In this document: piece after piece, positions 54,893 through 62,635 of the stretch
Layout: each line of letters opens with the position of its first letter
How positions within the stretch are numbered: the first letter of the stretch is position 1
Source: Streptomyces sp. ACA25
Lineage (GTDB): Bacteria > Actinomycetota > Actinomycetes > Streptomycetales > Streptomycetaceae
Assembly: GCF_028200735.1 (NCBI RefSeq)
Contig: NZ_JAQKPV010000002.1
Coordinates: forward strand, 248,001-312,000
Length of the DNA stretch: 64,000 nt
Reading direction: 5' to 3'
Notes under the pieces: generated by a model
What the model was told of the DNA's origin: nothing
The model's input: only the letters and a program-made list of their open reading frames with translations
Database searches by the model: none
Translations under genes and position numbers: made by a program

Positions 54893-55417
54893 TCAGTGGG
54901 CCCGGGCCAGCCGCTTCAGTGCCCGTCCACAGTGGTGGGCATACGCCCGCTGCCCCCACCGGGCGAACGGTCCCGCGGCTCTCGTCCACCAGACGGCGGG
55001 ACGGCTGAACGCGGTGACCGTCAGCCAGACCGAGTCGTCAGGCAGCCGCTCGACGAGGAACGCCTCCTCGCCGCTCTCCGGATGCCCCGGCAGTGTCCCG
55101 TAGCCCCAGCCGGTGCGGTCTGCCTCCCGGAGCGTCCACACCACCCGGCAGGGGGCGCGCAACCGGAGCCGCCCCACCCCGATGCCGACGATGACCCCCA
55201 CCCCGGGCGCTGCCTCCCGCGCCTCCGGTTCGAGCGTCACGCCCAGGACCGCCCGGTGCATGCGCCAGTTGAGCACGGCGCTGCCGGCCACCCGCTGTAC
55301 GGCGCCACCGGTGCCGAGCCGGGTCCGGACCCGGAGGGTGTGGTAGCCGGCGGGAAGCGGCCGGTCCATGTCCCGGGTGGCCCCCACCTCCTGATAGGTG
55401 AAACCCGCTGTGCCCAT
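54893..55417 (-). CDS. DUF1990 family protein
   Basis: 174 residues, ATG at 55417 (MGTAGFTYQEVGATRDMDRP). The family core runs from the N-terminal YQEVGATRD through ALxxW-type and GYGTLPGHPESGEEAFLVER motifs to FSRPAVWWTRAAGPFARWGQ. The fold is START/SRPBCC-like, and the molecular role is not known. No signal peptide is present. It is divergent from the membrane-protein gene at 55519. Confidence 0.88.
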   Translation of the reverse strand: MGTAGFTYQEVGATRDMDRPLPAGYHTLRVRTRLGTGGAVQRVAGSAVLNWRMHRAVLGVTLEPEAREAAPGVGVIVGIGVGRLRLRAPCRVVWTLREADRTGWGYGTLPGHPESGEEAFLVERLPDDSVWLTVTAFSRPAVWWTRAAGPFARWGQRAYAHHCGRALKRLARAH

Positions 55418-55518
55418 CGCCGCTCCGCTCCCTTCCGTCCCGCTCGTCGGGAGGGGGACGCCTACCGCACCATGGGGCAGGATGTCGGCGAGGCCAAGCC
55501 TGTCATGGGGAGGTGGGG

Positions 55519-56241
55519 ATGACACGGACACGGGCCGCCCGACGCTGGCCGTGGTCCCACAGTGGGGTGACGCTGCTGCTGGTCGCCGTCGTGTGGTGGG
55601 CGTTCCACTGGCAGTTGTCGGCCCTGCAGTGGCTGGGGCTCCTGCTGATCGCCATCGTGCTGTGGCACGCGCTGCAGAGCCGCCGCCCCATGGCCCCCGC
55701 CGGACGATGGGGCGCCGTGAGCGTCGTACTCCTCGCCTTCGCCGCCACCCTGCCGCTGGACCGGCCGTGGACCGCTCCCTGGTGGCCGGGCAGCGGCCTT
55801 GCCGGGGACCTGCCGGAACCCTGCGCATCGGGTACGGAGCAGGTGGCGGCTCTTGTTCCCGACGCGGCGGCGGCCGGCTCCGGTTACGCGGATCTGCGTA
55901 CCGAACGCCGTTCCTGCCGCTGGGAGAACGAGGACCGGCTGCTGCACCTGGAGTTCCGTCTGCATCCCTGGCAGGGCACCGGTGATGACGCGGTCGGTGA
56001 GGCCCGAGGAGTCTTCGCGGAGCGGCGCGAGCACGCCGATGCAGAGGAGTTGCACTTCGGTGACGAAAGCTACCGCGATCCGCTCGGCGACGTCCGAGTC
56101 ACCGTCGAAGCACGCCGGGCCAACGTCCTCGTCAGCCTCAACTACTACGCGGCCGAGGAGAGTCCGCCGCTGACCGAGGAGGAAAAGGCGGCCCTGGAGC
56201 AGCTGGCCGCGCGAGCCGTCAAGGCTGTCGACGTCGACTGA
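55519..56241 (+). CDS. Hypothetical membrane protein, three N-terminal helices and exported domain
   Basis: 240 residues from ATG 55519, with GGGGAGG about 6 bases upstream; GTG 55513 is two codons earlier. Hydrophobic helices at about 15-32, 36-53 and 64-80 precede an acidic C-terminal domain (about 90-240). That domain has two cysteines (CASGTEQ and RRSCRWENED) likely to be disulfide-bonded outside the cell. It has a charged helical end (TEEEKAALEQLAARAVKAV). I do not recognise a family. It lies 141 bases upstream of the Ser/Thr kinase in the same direction. Confidence 0.7.
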   Translation: MTRTRAARRWPWSHSGVTLLLVAVVWWAFHWQLSALQWLGLLLIAIVLWHALQSRRPMAPAGRWGAVSVVLLAFAATLPLDRPWTAPWWPGSGLAGDLPEPCASGTEQVAALVPDAAAAGSGYADLRTERRSCRWENEDRLLHLEFRLHPWQGTGDDAVGEARGVFAERREHADAEELHFGDESYRDPLGDVRVTVEARRANVLVSLNYYAAEESPPLTEEEKAALEQLAARAVKAVDVD

Positions 56242-56382
56242 CGGAGCGCCCGCGCGGACATGCCCACCCCTTCGGCTGCCCTCTGCACCCTTGCCCGACA
56301 GGCGCCCCGAGCCGCCGGAAGCGCTTCCCTGTGACGATATTACGATGCGTGGGTTCGGAGTTACCGGCCATATGGGGGGACC

Positions 56383-58119
56383 ATGACACCGCATGACGCA
56401 TCGTCACCATTCCGGCCGCTGGGGCCGGGGGACCCACGCGAGGTCGCCGGATACGGAATCCGTGCCCGGATCGGTTCGGGAGGCATGGGCAGCGTCTACC
56501 TCTCGTACACCCGGGGCGGACAACCCATCGCGCTGAAGGTGATCCGTGCGGAGTTCGCCGAGGACCCGGACTTCCGCCGCCGCTTCGAGGCTGAGGTACG
56601 GGCCGCTCGCAGGGTGCAAGGGCTCTTCACCGTCCCCGTACTGGACAGCAACACCGAGGGCGACGCCCCCTGGCTGGCCACCGCGTACGTCCCCGGTCTT
56701 ACGCTCGCCGATGTCCTGCGCGCCCATGGCCCACTGCCGCTGGACACCGTGCTGCTCCTGATCGCCGGGGTCGCCGAGGCTCTGCAGTCGATCCACACCG
56801 CCGGAGTCGTCCACCGAGATCTCAAGCCGGGAAACATCCTGCTGGCCGGCGACGGCCCCAAGGTCATCGACTTCGGCATCGCCCGCGCCGCGGACGCCAC
56901 GCCGCTCACGGGATCCGACGTCCGCGTCGGCACTCCCGGATACATGGCACCCGAGCAGGTCACCGGACAATCCGCCACACCGGCCACCGACATCTTCTCC
57001 CTGGGCATCATCGCCCAGCACGCGGCGACCGGAGGCCACCCGTTCGGCGACGGTTCGGCGCACGGCGTCATGTACCGCATCGTCCAGGAGCAGCCGGACC
57101 TGCACAGCGCCCCGGAGCCGCTCCGCGACCTCATCGGCGCCTGCCTGGCGAAGGATCCGGCCCACCGTCCGAGCCCGGGCGACATCATCGAGACCTGCCG
57201 CGCCCTCTCCCCTGGCCGCACCCTGCAACGCCAGGAGAACTGGCTCCCCGCGCCGGTCGCCACCCAGGTCACCCACCGCCTGCACGCCACGCCCCCGGAC
57301 CAGGCCCTCATCTCTCCCGCCACAGCTCCGCAGAAGCCGGCGTCCCCGCCCTCCATGACTGCTCGCCCGACCGGCGGCCGGCGCCGGACAGTCGCCCTTG
57401 CTGCGGCAGCAGCAGCGGTCGGAGCGCTGATCAGCGGCACTGCCGTCTGGCAGCTGACGAGCACCGACCGTTCCCACTCCGACACCCACGAGGCCGGCAG
57501 CGGAGATACTCCGAACGGTCCTGGCAAAGATATGACGGCCCCATCGGGGGATACCGGCGAGGAAGGCGACGACGAGGAGACGGAGGCCGCCCGGACCGGG
57601 GGGTCGGACTCCGCTTACTGGCCCCCCGAAGACAAGACCGAGATTGCCTTGCGAGCACCGCTCTTCCGCGAGGATGTAACAGTCTCCTCCGGCCGCTGCT
57701 ACGGCGCCAACCTGACAGAGGTTTACCTGGACGAACTCACCATCACAACCGGCGTGAAGTATGGATCGATGCAGCACCTGGACGAGGAAGCTGATTTTCA
57801 CTACTTGCACTGCGGGCAGGGCGGAATCCCGGACGACGGCATCGCCTTTCATCCCGAGATCTATGCAGGCACCATCGATGCCCCCGACCCTTCCCCGGAG
57901 GAATGCCGCAAAGCAGCACACGCCCCCACGCTTCCCAACCCGATCACAGCAGAGCAGATACTGCGGGATACCGTGCTGGACGAAGGTATGGGGATTTGCT
58001 TCGAAACCAGACAGAATAACCTGGTACTATTGTGGATTGATCAGGTTAGCGAAGACCCGTTCAACGAAAATCTCCGCAGTTATACGCTCAGCGCCACGCA
58101 GTGGATGACCCGAGAGTAG
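56383..58119 (+). CDS. Membrane Ser/Thr protein kinase (PknB-like) with extracellular cysteine domain
   Basis: 578 residues. The kinase domain spans about 20-275: glycine loop GSGGMGSVYL (31-40), Lys52, catalytic loop HRDLKPGN (144-151), DFG (163-165) and the activation-segment GTPGYMAPE. A Pro/Thr-rich juxtamembrane region is followed by one transmembrane helix (about 336-358), then an acidic linker. The extracellular domain of about 160 residues has four cysteines (439, 477, 508, 539). There are no PASTA repeats. The external domain's codons are visibly less GC-rich than the kinase domain. Start ATG at 56383 follows GGGGGGA. The gene ends 11 bases from the convergent ompA-like gene. Confidence 0.92.
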   Translation: MTPHDASSPFRPLGPGDPREVAGYGIRARIGSGGMGSVYLSYTRGGQPIALKVIRAEFAEDPDFRRRFEAEVRAARRVQGLFTVPVLDSNTEGDAPWLATAYVPGLTLADVLRAHGPLPLDTVLLLIAGVAEALQSIHTAGVVHRDLKPGNILLAGDGPKVIDFGIARAADATPLTGSDVRVGTPGYMAPEQVTGQSATPATDIFSLGIIAQHAATGGHPFGDGSAHGVMYRIVQEQPDLHSAPEPLRDLIGACLAKDPAHRPSPGDIIETCRALSPGRTLQRQENWLPAPVATQVTHRLHATPPDQALISPATAPQKPASPPSMTARPTGGRRRTVALAAAAAAVGALISGTAVWQLTSTDRSHSDTHEAGSGDTPNGPGKDMTAPSGDTGEEGDDEETEAARTGGSDSAYWPPEDKTEIALRAPLFREDVTVSSGRCYGANLTEVYLDELTITTGVKYGSMQHLDEEADFHYLHCGQGGIPDDGIAFHPEIYAGTIDAPDPSPEECRKAAHAPTLPNPITAEQILRDTVLDEGMGICFETRQNNLVLLWIDQVSEDPFNENLRSYTLSATQWMTRE

Positions 58120-58130
58120 TCCACGGTATA

Positions 58131-58910
58131 TCAGGCGCCACTGGGCCAGGAAATCTCCACTCGCCGGTTCTTCTGCCGGCCCTCTTCCGTGTCGTTGTCG
58201 TACAACGGATAGTCCTCGCTGTAGCCACGGACATTGAATCTGATACCAGAGGCATCGTCCAAGAGGTCGAGAAGAGCAGCATGGGTATTCTTAGCTCGAT
58301 TTTCGGACAACGGGATACCATGCTCGTACGGTCCGAGGTTGTCGGTGAACCCAAAAATATTGACGCGCTCCGGCCGATGCTCGTCGAGGGCCTCTGCTAC
58401 CACTTTCAGAGCCTTTCGGGTCTCCTCGGAGACCTCGTCACTGTCCTTCCCGAAGAGTACGTCGGTCTGCAGCGTGAACTTCCGTAGATCACCCGTCCTT
58501 TCCTCTCGGTGCTGCTCCCCTGCACCTCCGTCGCCCTCACCTTCTTCGCTGTCTTCGGCCTCCTCTTCATCTGCCGGCTCTTCGGCACCACCGGCCCCGA
58601 CCTCCAGGGAATCCTCCTCGACCGCATCGTCGCCGGTGGTACTGCCGTCGTCCGACTGGACCGGCTCGCCGATGTCCTCAGTGATGAACTTGATGTCGAG
58701 CACCCGGGGCTCTGCGAGCGTTGCCCCATCCCCCAGTTTCAATCCGGACGCCCGCATGTCGATCTCGGGAAGCGGCGGCGCCTCGTAACCGGGGGGCTGC
58801 TCAAAGTCATCTACCTCGTTCGCCCATGCAGGAGTGGAAAGAGCGAGCATGGCCGTTCCGGCCACCGTGACCACGGTGACCCGTACTGCGTGATCCCTGC
58901 GATACCCCAT
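58131..58910 (-). CDS. Secreted OmpA-domain protein of the Tad locus
   Basis: 259 residues. The signal peptide cleaves after AWA (residue 30). A beta-rich segment (about 45-85) and a very acidic Glu/Asp/Gly linker (about 87-138) precede an OmpA C-terminal domain (about 145-256). The domain has the peptidoglycan-binding pattern FGFTDNLGPYEHGIPLSENR (residues 186-205) and NRRVEI (248-253). Conserved Asp190 and Arg205 fit the diaminopimelate-binding residues. It should sit in the cell wall. The last gene of the minus-strand Tad cluster, 12 bases after the lipoprotein gene, it may anchor or gate the pilus in peptidoglycan. Confidence 0.88.
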   Translation of the reverse strand: MGYRRDHAVRVTVVTVAGTAMLALSTPAWANEVDDFEQPPGYEAPPLPEIDMRASGLKLGDGATLAEPRVLDIKFITEDIGEPVQSDDGSTTGDDAVEEDSLEVGAGGAEEPADEEEAEDSEEGEGDGGAGEQHREERTGDLRKFTLQTDVLFGKDSDEVSEETRKALKVVAEALDEHRPERVNIFGFTDNLGPYEHGIPLSENRAKNTHAALLDLLDDASGIRFNVRGYSEDYPLYDNDTEEGRQKNRRVEISWPSGA

Positions 58911-58922
58911 GACAGTCGCCCC

Positions 58923-59531
58923 TCAACGAATCTCGATCGTGGCCGGTGGCATTTGACCAATGTGGAACTCAACTTCGGTGGTCCCGGCATCCGGTTCCGG
59001 GAACTGCGCGAACCAGTGCACGGTATCGCCCGCGCCGACGCCGCTACCGAATCCAGTGCACAGACAACGACCGGTGGTGTCACGGAGGATCAGGTACCGC
59101 CTCCCCTCACTCTTGGCGGTCAATGTCGAGCCAGCCATGGAGAATCCGTTCTCCTGCAACTCTCGCTCAGTGCCGTACCAAGCACTGTCGAACCATGTTC
59201 GACTACCTCCGTTATGAAGCGTTCCCTCCACTGTGAGGAAGCCACCGTCTTCCCGAACAGCCCGTGTGAAGGTCAGCGTGAGGCTGTCCTCTCCCGAGAC
59301 AGTGGCCAGAATTTCCTCGGCCGCTTCTCCACCCGAATCGCCACCCGAGTCACCTCCTTCCTCCCCGGCACCGTTATCCGATTCAGCACCCTCCGCGACG
59401 TCTCGTTCGGCTGTGCTCTGAGCACTTCCGTCATCCCCGCCTCCTCCGCAACTGGCTACGGCTATCACCAGTGCAGCACCCAACCCGACAACGATCAGGA
59501 TGAGGCGGGACTTGCTGTCACGGAGATTCAT
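58923..59531 (-). CDS. Tad-associated lipoprotein
   Basis: 202 residues from ATG 59531 (AAAGGA about 10 bases upstream). A TTG at 59555 in frame is less likely. The lipoprotein signal ends at the lipobox VASC (Cys28), followed by a long Gly/Ser/Asp/Glu-rich spacer (about 29-75). A globular beta domain follows (about 78-202), containing LTVEGTLHNGGSRTW and two close cysteines (GRCLCTGF). It resembles immunoglobulin-like lipoprotein domains in general shape only. The family is not recognised. Position between pilin-like and OmpA genes suggests a structural part of the Tad envelope complex. Confidence 0.75.
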   Translation of the reverse strand: MNLRDSKSRLILIVVGLGAALVIAVASCGGGGDDGSAQSTAERDVAEGAESDNGAGEEGGDSGGDSGGEAAEEILATVSGEDSLTLTFTRAVREDGGFLTVEGTLHNGGSRTWFDSAWYGTERELQENGFSMAGSTLTAKSEGRRYLILRDTTGRCLCTGFGSGVGAGDTVHWFAQFPEPDAGTTEVEFHIGQMPPATIEIR

Positions 59532-59566
59532 CGGGTGCGTGTCCTTTGCGCTCAACTCGTCGACGT

Positions 59567-60157
59567 TCAGTCTTCAAGATAGATGTGGAACAGATCACGA
59601 GGCTCAGGAAGGGCTTCCTCGTCATCCGGGTCGAAGTCCCAGTTCTGCTCGTCGCAGGTCAGCTCGACCCTGTCGTCAGCCTCTTCGCTGACTTCACAGA
59701 GCCCCAGAATGACAGCAGTCGCTTGAGCGCGTGACCTCTGGTCCTCTGTACCAGGTATCACGGATTCCCCCACGGACCTTCGCGTCTCGATATCGATGGT
59801 GTATCCGACCCGCTCGGGCTCCGGAAGACACGACACCACATTCGCGTCATTGCGCTCCGCCAACCGGGAGGCCTCAACACAGGCGCCATCGGTCTCGAAA
59901 CCCTCGCCGTCCAGCAGCTCCTCGAGGTCCTCACCTCCGCCGGCAGCTTCAAGAAAGAGCTCGTGCAGATGATCACGTGATTCCCGCGCAGCGGCGAGAG
60001 CGGCAGCATCCGCAGCTGATTGACCTCCACTCCTCGTGAAGGCTGCTTGAGCGAACACAAAGAAGATGAAGGCGATGAGCAGTAATCCGCTCACCATCCA
60101 TATATACAACGGGAAGGCGGAACCCTTGTCGTCTCTGGCCCTGGCGGGAAGCCTCAG
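59567..60157 (-). CDS. TadE/TadG-like pseudopilin, start codon unusual
   Basis: About 196 residues if read from the CTG at 60157. The conserved N-terminus DDKGSAFPLYIWMVSG has a prepilin-like glycine followed by SAFPLY, then a hydrophobic helix (VSGLLLIAFIFFVFAQAAF), an Ala-rich stretch (SAADAAALAAARES) and an acidic exported domain with cysteines. The first ordinary start codons in frame (TTG 60110, ATG 60098) fall inside or after this leader and would destroy it. The CTG overlaps the pilin stop codon (CTGA), mimicking the usual ATGA coupling. If CTG is not used, TTG 60110 gives about 180 residues. The product is probably a minor pilin or assembly protein. Confidence 0.75.
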   Translation of the reverse strand: MRLPARARDDKGSAFPLYIWMVSGLLLIAFIFFVFAQAAFTRSGGQSAADAAALAAARESRDHLHELFLEAAGGGEDLEELLDGEGFETDGACVEASRLAERNDANVVSCLPEPERVGYTIDIETRRSVGESVIPGTEDQRSRAQATAVILGLCEVSEEADDRVELTCDEQNWDFDPDDEEALPEPRDLFHIYLED

Positions 60158-60357
60158 TTGCCAAGAATGTCGTTCACAGCGTTCTGCACAGCATTTGAGA
60201 CCTGTGCAGGCAGCCCGAGACCGATCACCAGCACCACCACGCCGGCTATCAGGAGCAGTAGTCCCGCGTACTCCACGAAACCGGCACCACGGTCGGCGTA
60301 CCGGCCACGCAGGCGCTCGGAGACGCGCAGTCTCCAGTGCAGCAACATGCTCTTCAT
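60154..60357 (-). CDS. flp: Flp-type (class IVb) pilin
   Basis: 67 residues, ATG at 60357 with a strong GGGAGGGA site. A basic 24-residue leader ends at Gly24. The mature pilin would begin AGFVEYAGLLLLIAGVVV, giving Glu at +5 and Tyr at +6, the defining Flp motif G/xxxxEY. Only about 43 residues remain: one hydrophobic helix and a short polar end (AQVSNAVQNAVNDILGN). It is the likely major pilin, cleaved by the A24 peptidase encoded at 53704-54453. Overlap with the next gene's putative CTG start indicates coupling. Confidence 0.9.
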   Translation of the reverse strand: MKSMLLHWRLRVSERLRGRYADRGAGFVEYAGLLLLIAGVVVLVIGLGLPAQVSNAVQNAVNDILGN

Positions 60358-60759
60358 GTCGTCCCTCCCTTTCGGCCGGCCCGCGTCCAGCCGTCCACTC
60401 GCTACCTGTACCCAGCCGATCCGTGACGCACTGCGGATCTGGGCTGCTGGATACCGGATGCAGGGGGCAGCGTTGTTCGACGGGCGCCCACCCGGAAGCG
60501 GGATGTGCCATGCCCGACCCCCTCCCCGCGGGCCAACCCGTACACCTACCGCCACTGACTGTGCCACATGACACGCGGATTGGCACCTGACCCGTCGTAT
60601 CCAAGCCTGTACCCAGCGGGCAAGTCGGTTGCCCGGCAGGGCTGGTGAGTGCTCCGAACTTTATTGTGCAGTGGTCGGCGGAGCGCCGCCACCGGACCCT
60701 CGGCTGACAGTGCATCACCGGCCTGGCCGCGTCGGGCAGCACCGGCAGGGCCACGCGGG
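60358..60759. promoter_or_regulatory. 402-base gap between tadC and the pilin gene
   Basis: This is the only large gap in the Tad cluster. It contains a six-base-pair hairpin (GGGCAA 60618-60623, TTGCCC 60629-60634) and a relatively AT-rich patch (about 60650-60670). Upstream of the pilin there is room for a separate promoter, which would allow pilin expression above that of the assembly ATPase genes. No gene is seen. Confidence 0.45.
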
Positions 60760-61650
60760 TCAGTCGCCCAGGACGCCCATCAGGTCGGTGCCGGAGCCCA
60801 GGATCATGCCCGTCACGATAATGATCATTGTGGCCGGCACCATGAAGACGAGGGTGGCCAGCGTGGCCTTCGGGATGGCCTTCGCCGCCCGGCGACGGGC
60901 GTTCTGAGCATCCGTCCGGCGCATGTCGTCGGCGATCTGGATCAGCGTGTCGGCGATGGGGGCACCCAGCTCCTCACCTTGCTGCAGGGCAGTGACGAAC
61001 TGGTTGACCGCCTCCGAGTCGTTCCTCCGGCGCAGTTCGTCGAAGGCCTGTCTGCGGGGCACTCCCATGTCCATCTGGCGCAGTGTGATGCGGATTTCGT
61101 CCGCCCATGGGCCCTCATACCTGGCTGAAACGCGGTCCAGGGCCTGCCGGAATCCGAGGCCGGCGGAGACCACCACGGCCAGGACGTCGAGGAAGTCCGG
61201 CAGTGTGCGCTCGATGACGTCCTTGCGGGCCCGGATGCCCTGCCAGATCGTGGCATCCGCCGCGAGCAGTCCGAAGGCGAGGGCGAAGAGGCCGAGCATC
61301 GGCCATCCCGCGGAGAAGAAGATCAGCGTCATCAGTACGCCGAAGATGCCGTAGACGGCACGGCGGGCGGCGTACCGGTCGAGGGTCAGGCCGTCGGGGT
61401 TGCCGGCCTGGTCGATCCGGCGCCGCTTCCGGTCCACGGCCTTGGGCCCCATCAGCCGCAGCACGGTGGGGGCGAAACGCATCCCCAGCCGGTCCACCGC
61501 GGAACCACCGGCTGTCACCCGGGTGGAACCCATCTCCAGGGCGAGCACCAGGTCGGGCGGCAGCGGGGCACCGGCCCGCAGGGTCCGGATGCCTGCGAGG
61601 GCACCGAACACGGCGAGGCCCATGGCGAGCGCCACCAGTACTGCTGTCAC
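60760..61650 (-). CDS. tadC: TadC-like type II secretion F-domain membrane protein
   Basis: 296 residues. An N-terminal helix (about 3-22) is followed by a cytoplasmic stretch, a pair of helices (about 97-135), the T2SSF domain (about 150-275, with FLDVLAVVVSAGLGFRQALD and LRQMDMGVPRRQAFDELRRR) and a final helix. It is an inner-membrane platform subunit of the Tad pilus machine. The gene lies 10 bases after tadB. Its start ATG is at 61650. Confidence 0.9.
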   Translation of the reverse strand: MTAVLVALAMGLAVFGALAGIRTLRAGAPLPPDLVLALEMGSTRVTAGGSAVDRLGMRFAPTVLRLMGPKAVDRKRRRIDQAGNPDGLTLDRYAARRAVYGIFGVLMTLIFFSAGWPMLGLFALAFGLLAADATIWQGIRARKDVIERTLPDFLDVLAVVVSAGLGFRQALDRVSARYEGPWADEIRITLRQMDMGVPRRQAFDELRRRNDSEAVNQFVTALQQGEELGAPIADTLIQIADDMRRTDAQNARRRAAKAIPKATLATLVFMVPATMIIIVTGMILGSGTDLMGVLGD

Positions 61651-61660
61651 GGCAATCTCC

Positions 61661-62632
61661 TCAGACGTCGATCCGGCCGAACCGGCGCACCACGGCGAAG
61701 CCGACGGCGTACATGCTGAGCGCCACGACCATGGCGATCTGCCCGGCGGTGCTGGCGGTGACCCGGGCGAGTGCCCCCGGCGCCATCGTGTTGATCATCA
61801 GAAGTGCTCCGAGGCCCAGCAGCGGCACGGTCACGGCGGTGGCGTTGATCTCGGCGAGCATCGTGCGGACCTCACGGCGGGTTTCCTTGCGCTGCTCCAG
61901 CGTGCTGGTCAGGTTGCGCAGCGAGGCAACGATGGTGCCGCCGGCCCGGTTGGCGAGGATGAGGGTGGTGACCAGGACGTTCAGCTCCCGGGACGGCAGC
62001 CGCTCCCCGAGTTCGCCGAGGGTGTCCTCCAGGGAACGGCCGACGGCCAGCTGGTCCGCGACGGTGGCCAGTTCGGCGCCCGCGGGGTCGTCCATCTCCT
62101 CGGCGGCCATGGCCAGGGCGGTACGCAGGGCCAGACCGGCGGCGGTGCCGTTGGCGATGAGCCGGGACAGTTCGGGGAGCTGGCTGATGAACTGTTCGGT
62201 GCGCTTGTTCCGCTGCCAGGCGAGGAAGGCGTTGCCGCCCCACAGCCCGACCAGGGCGAAGACCGGGCCGAAGAAGGGCGCCAGGACGGCGGAGCCGATC
62301 AGCCAGAGGGCGGCAACCGCGCCGAGGGTGTACGCGACGTACTCCCCCGCGGTCCAGTCAAGGCCGGTGGCACGGAGCCGGAGAGTGAGCCGGCGGCCGG
62401 CCTCGGTTTTCCGCAGCCGCCGGTCCACCGCGTCGAAGCGGCGTCGGGGGGTGTGCGGCGCCTGCTTGGTGAGGTCGGCGGGGGAACCCGGCGCCCCCGG
62501 TTCGGGGCCGGCGAGGCGCTGGAGCAGCCGGCGGCGGCGGGCCCGGCCGGAGGCCCAGAGCTGGATGCCGGCTACTGCGGTCACCGCTGCCAGCAGGGCC
62601 AGGCCGGCGGTGAGCTGGGAGAGGCTGTTCAT
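61661..62632 (-). CDS. tadB: TadB-like type II secretion F-domain membrane protein
   Basis: 323 residues. A first helix (about 5-26) and a basic cytoplasmic segment precede two helices (about 93-128). The T2SSF domain follows (about 145-270, with LSRLIANGTAAGLALRTALA and LVTTLILANRAGGTIVASLRNL), then two C-terminal helices. It forms the second platform protein, paired with TadC and driven by TadA. Three bases separate it from the tadA stop. Confidence 0.9.
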   Translation of the reverse strand: MNSLSQLTAGLALLAAVTAVAGIQLWASGRARRRRLLQRLAGPEPGAPGSPADLTKQAPHTPRRRFDAVDRRLRKTEAGRRLTLRLRATGLDWTAGEYVAYTLGAVAALWLIGSAVLAPFFGPVFALVGLWGGNAFLAWQRNKRTEQFISQLPELSRLIANGTAAGLALRTALAMAAEEMDDPAGAELATVADQLAVGRSLEDTLGELGERLPSRELNVLVTTLILANRAGGTIVASLRNLTSTLEQRKETRREVRTMLAEINATAVTVPLLGLGALLMINTMAPGALARVTASTAGQIAMVVALSMYAVGFAVVRRFGRIDV

Positions 62633-62635
62633 CGG

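Noticed and set aside
54544..55008. Plus-strand frame of 154 codons upstream of and overlapping the DUF1990 gene
   Set aside because: The product is Pro/Arg/Gly-rich without any family pattern, and a third of it lies antisense to a clear DUF1990 gene.
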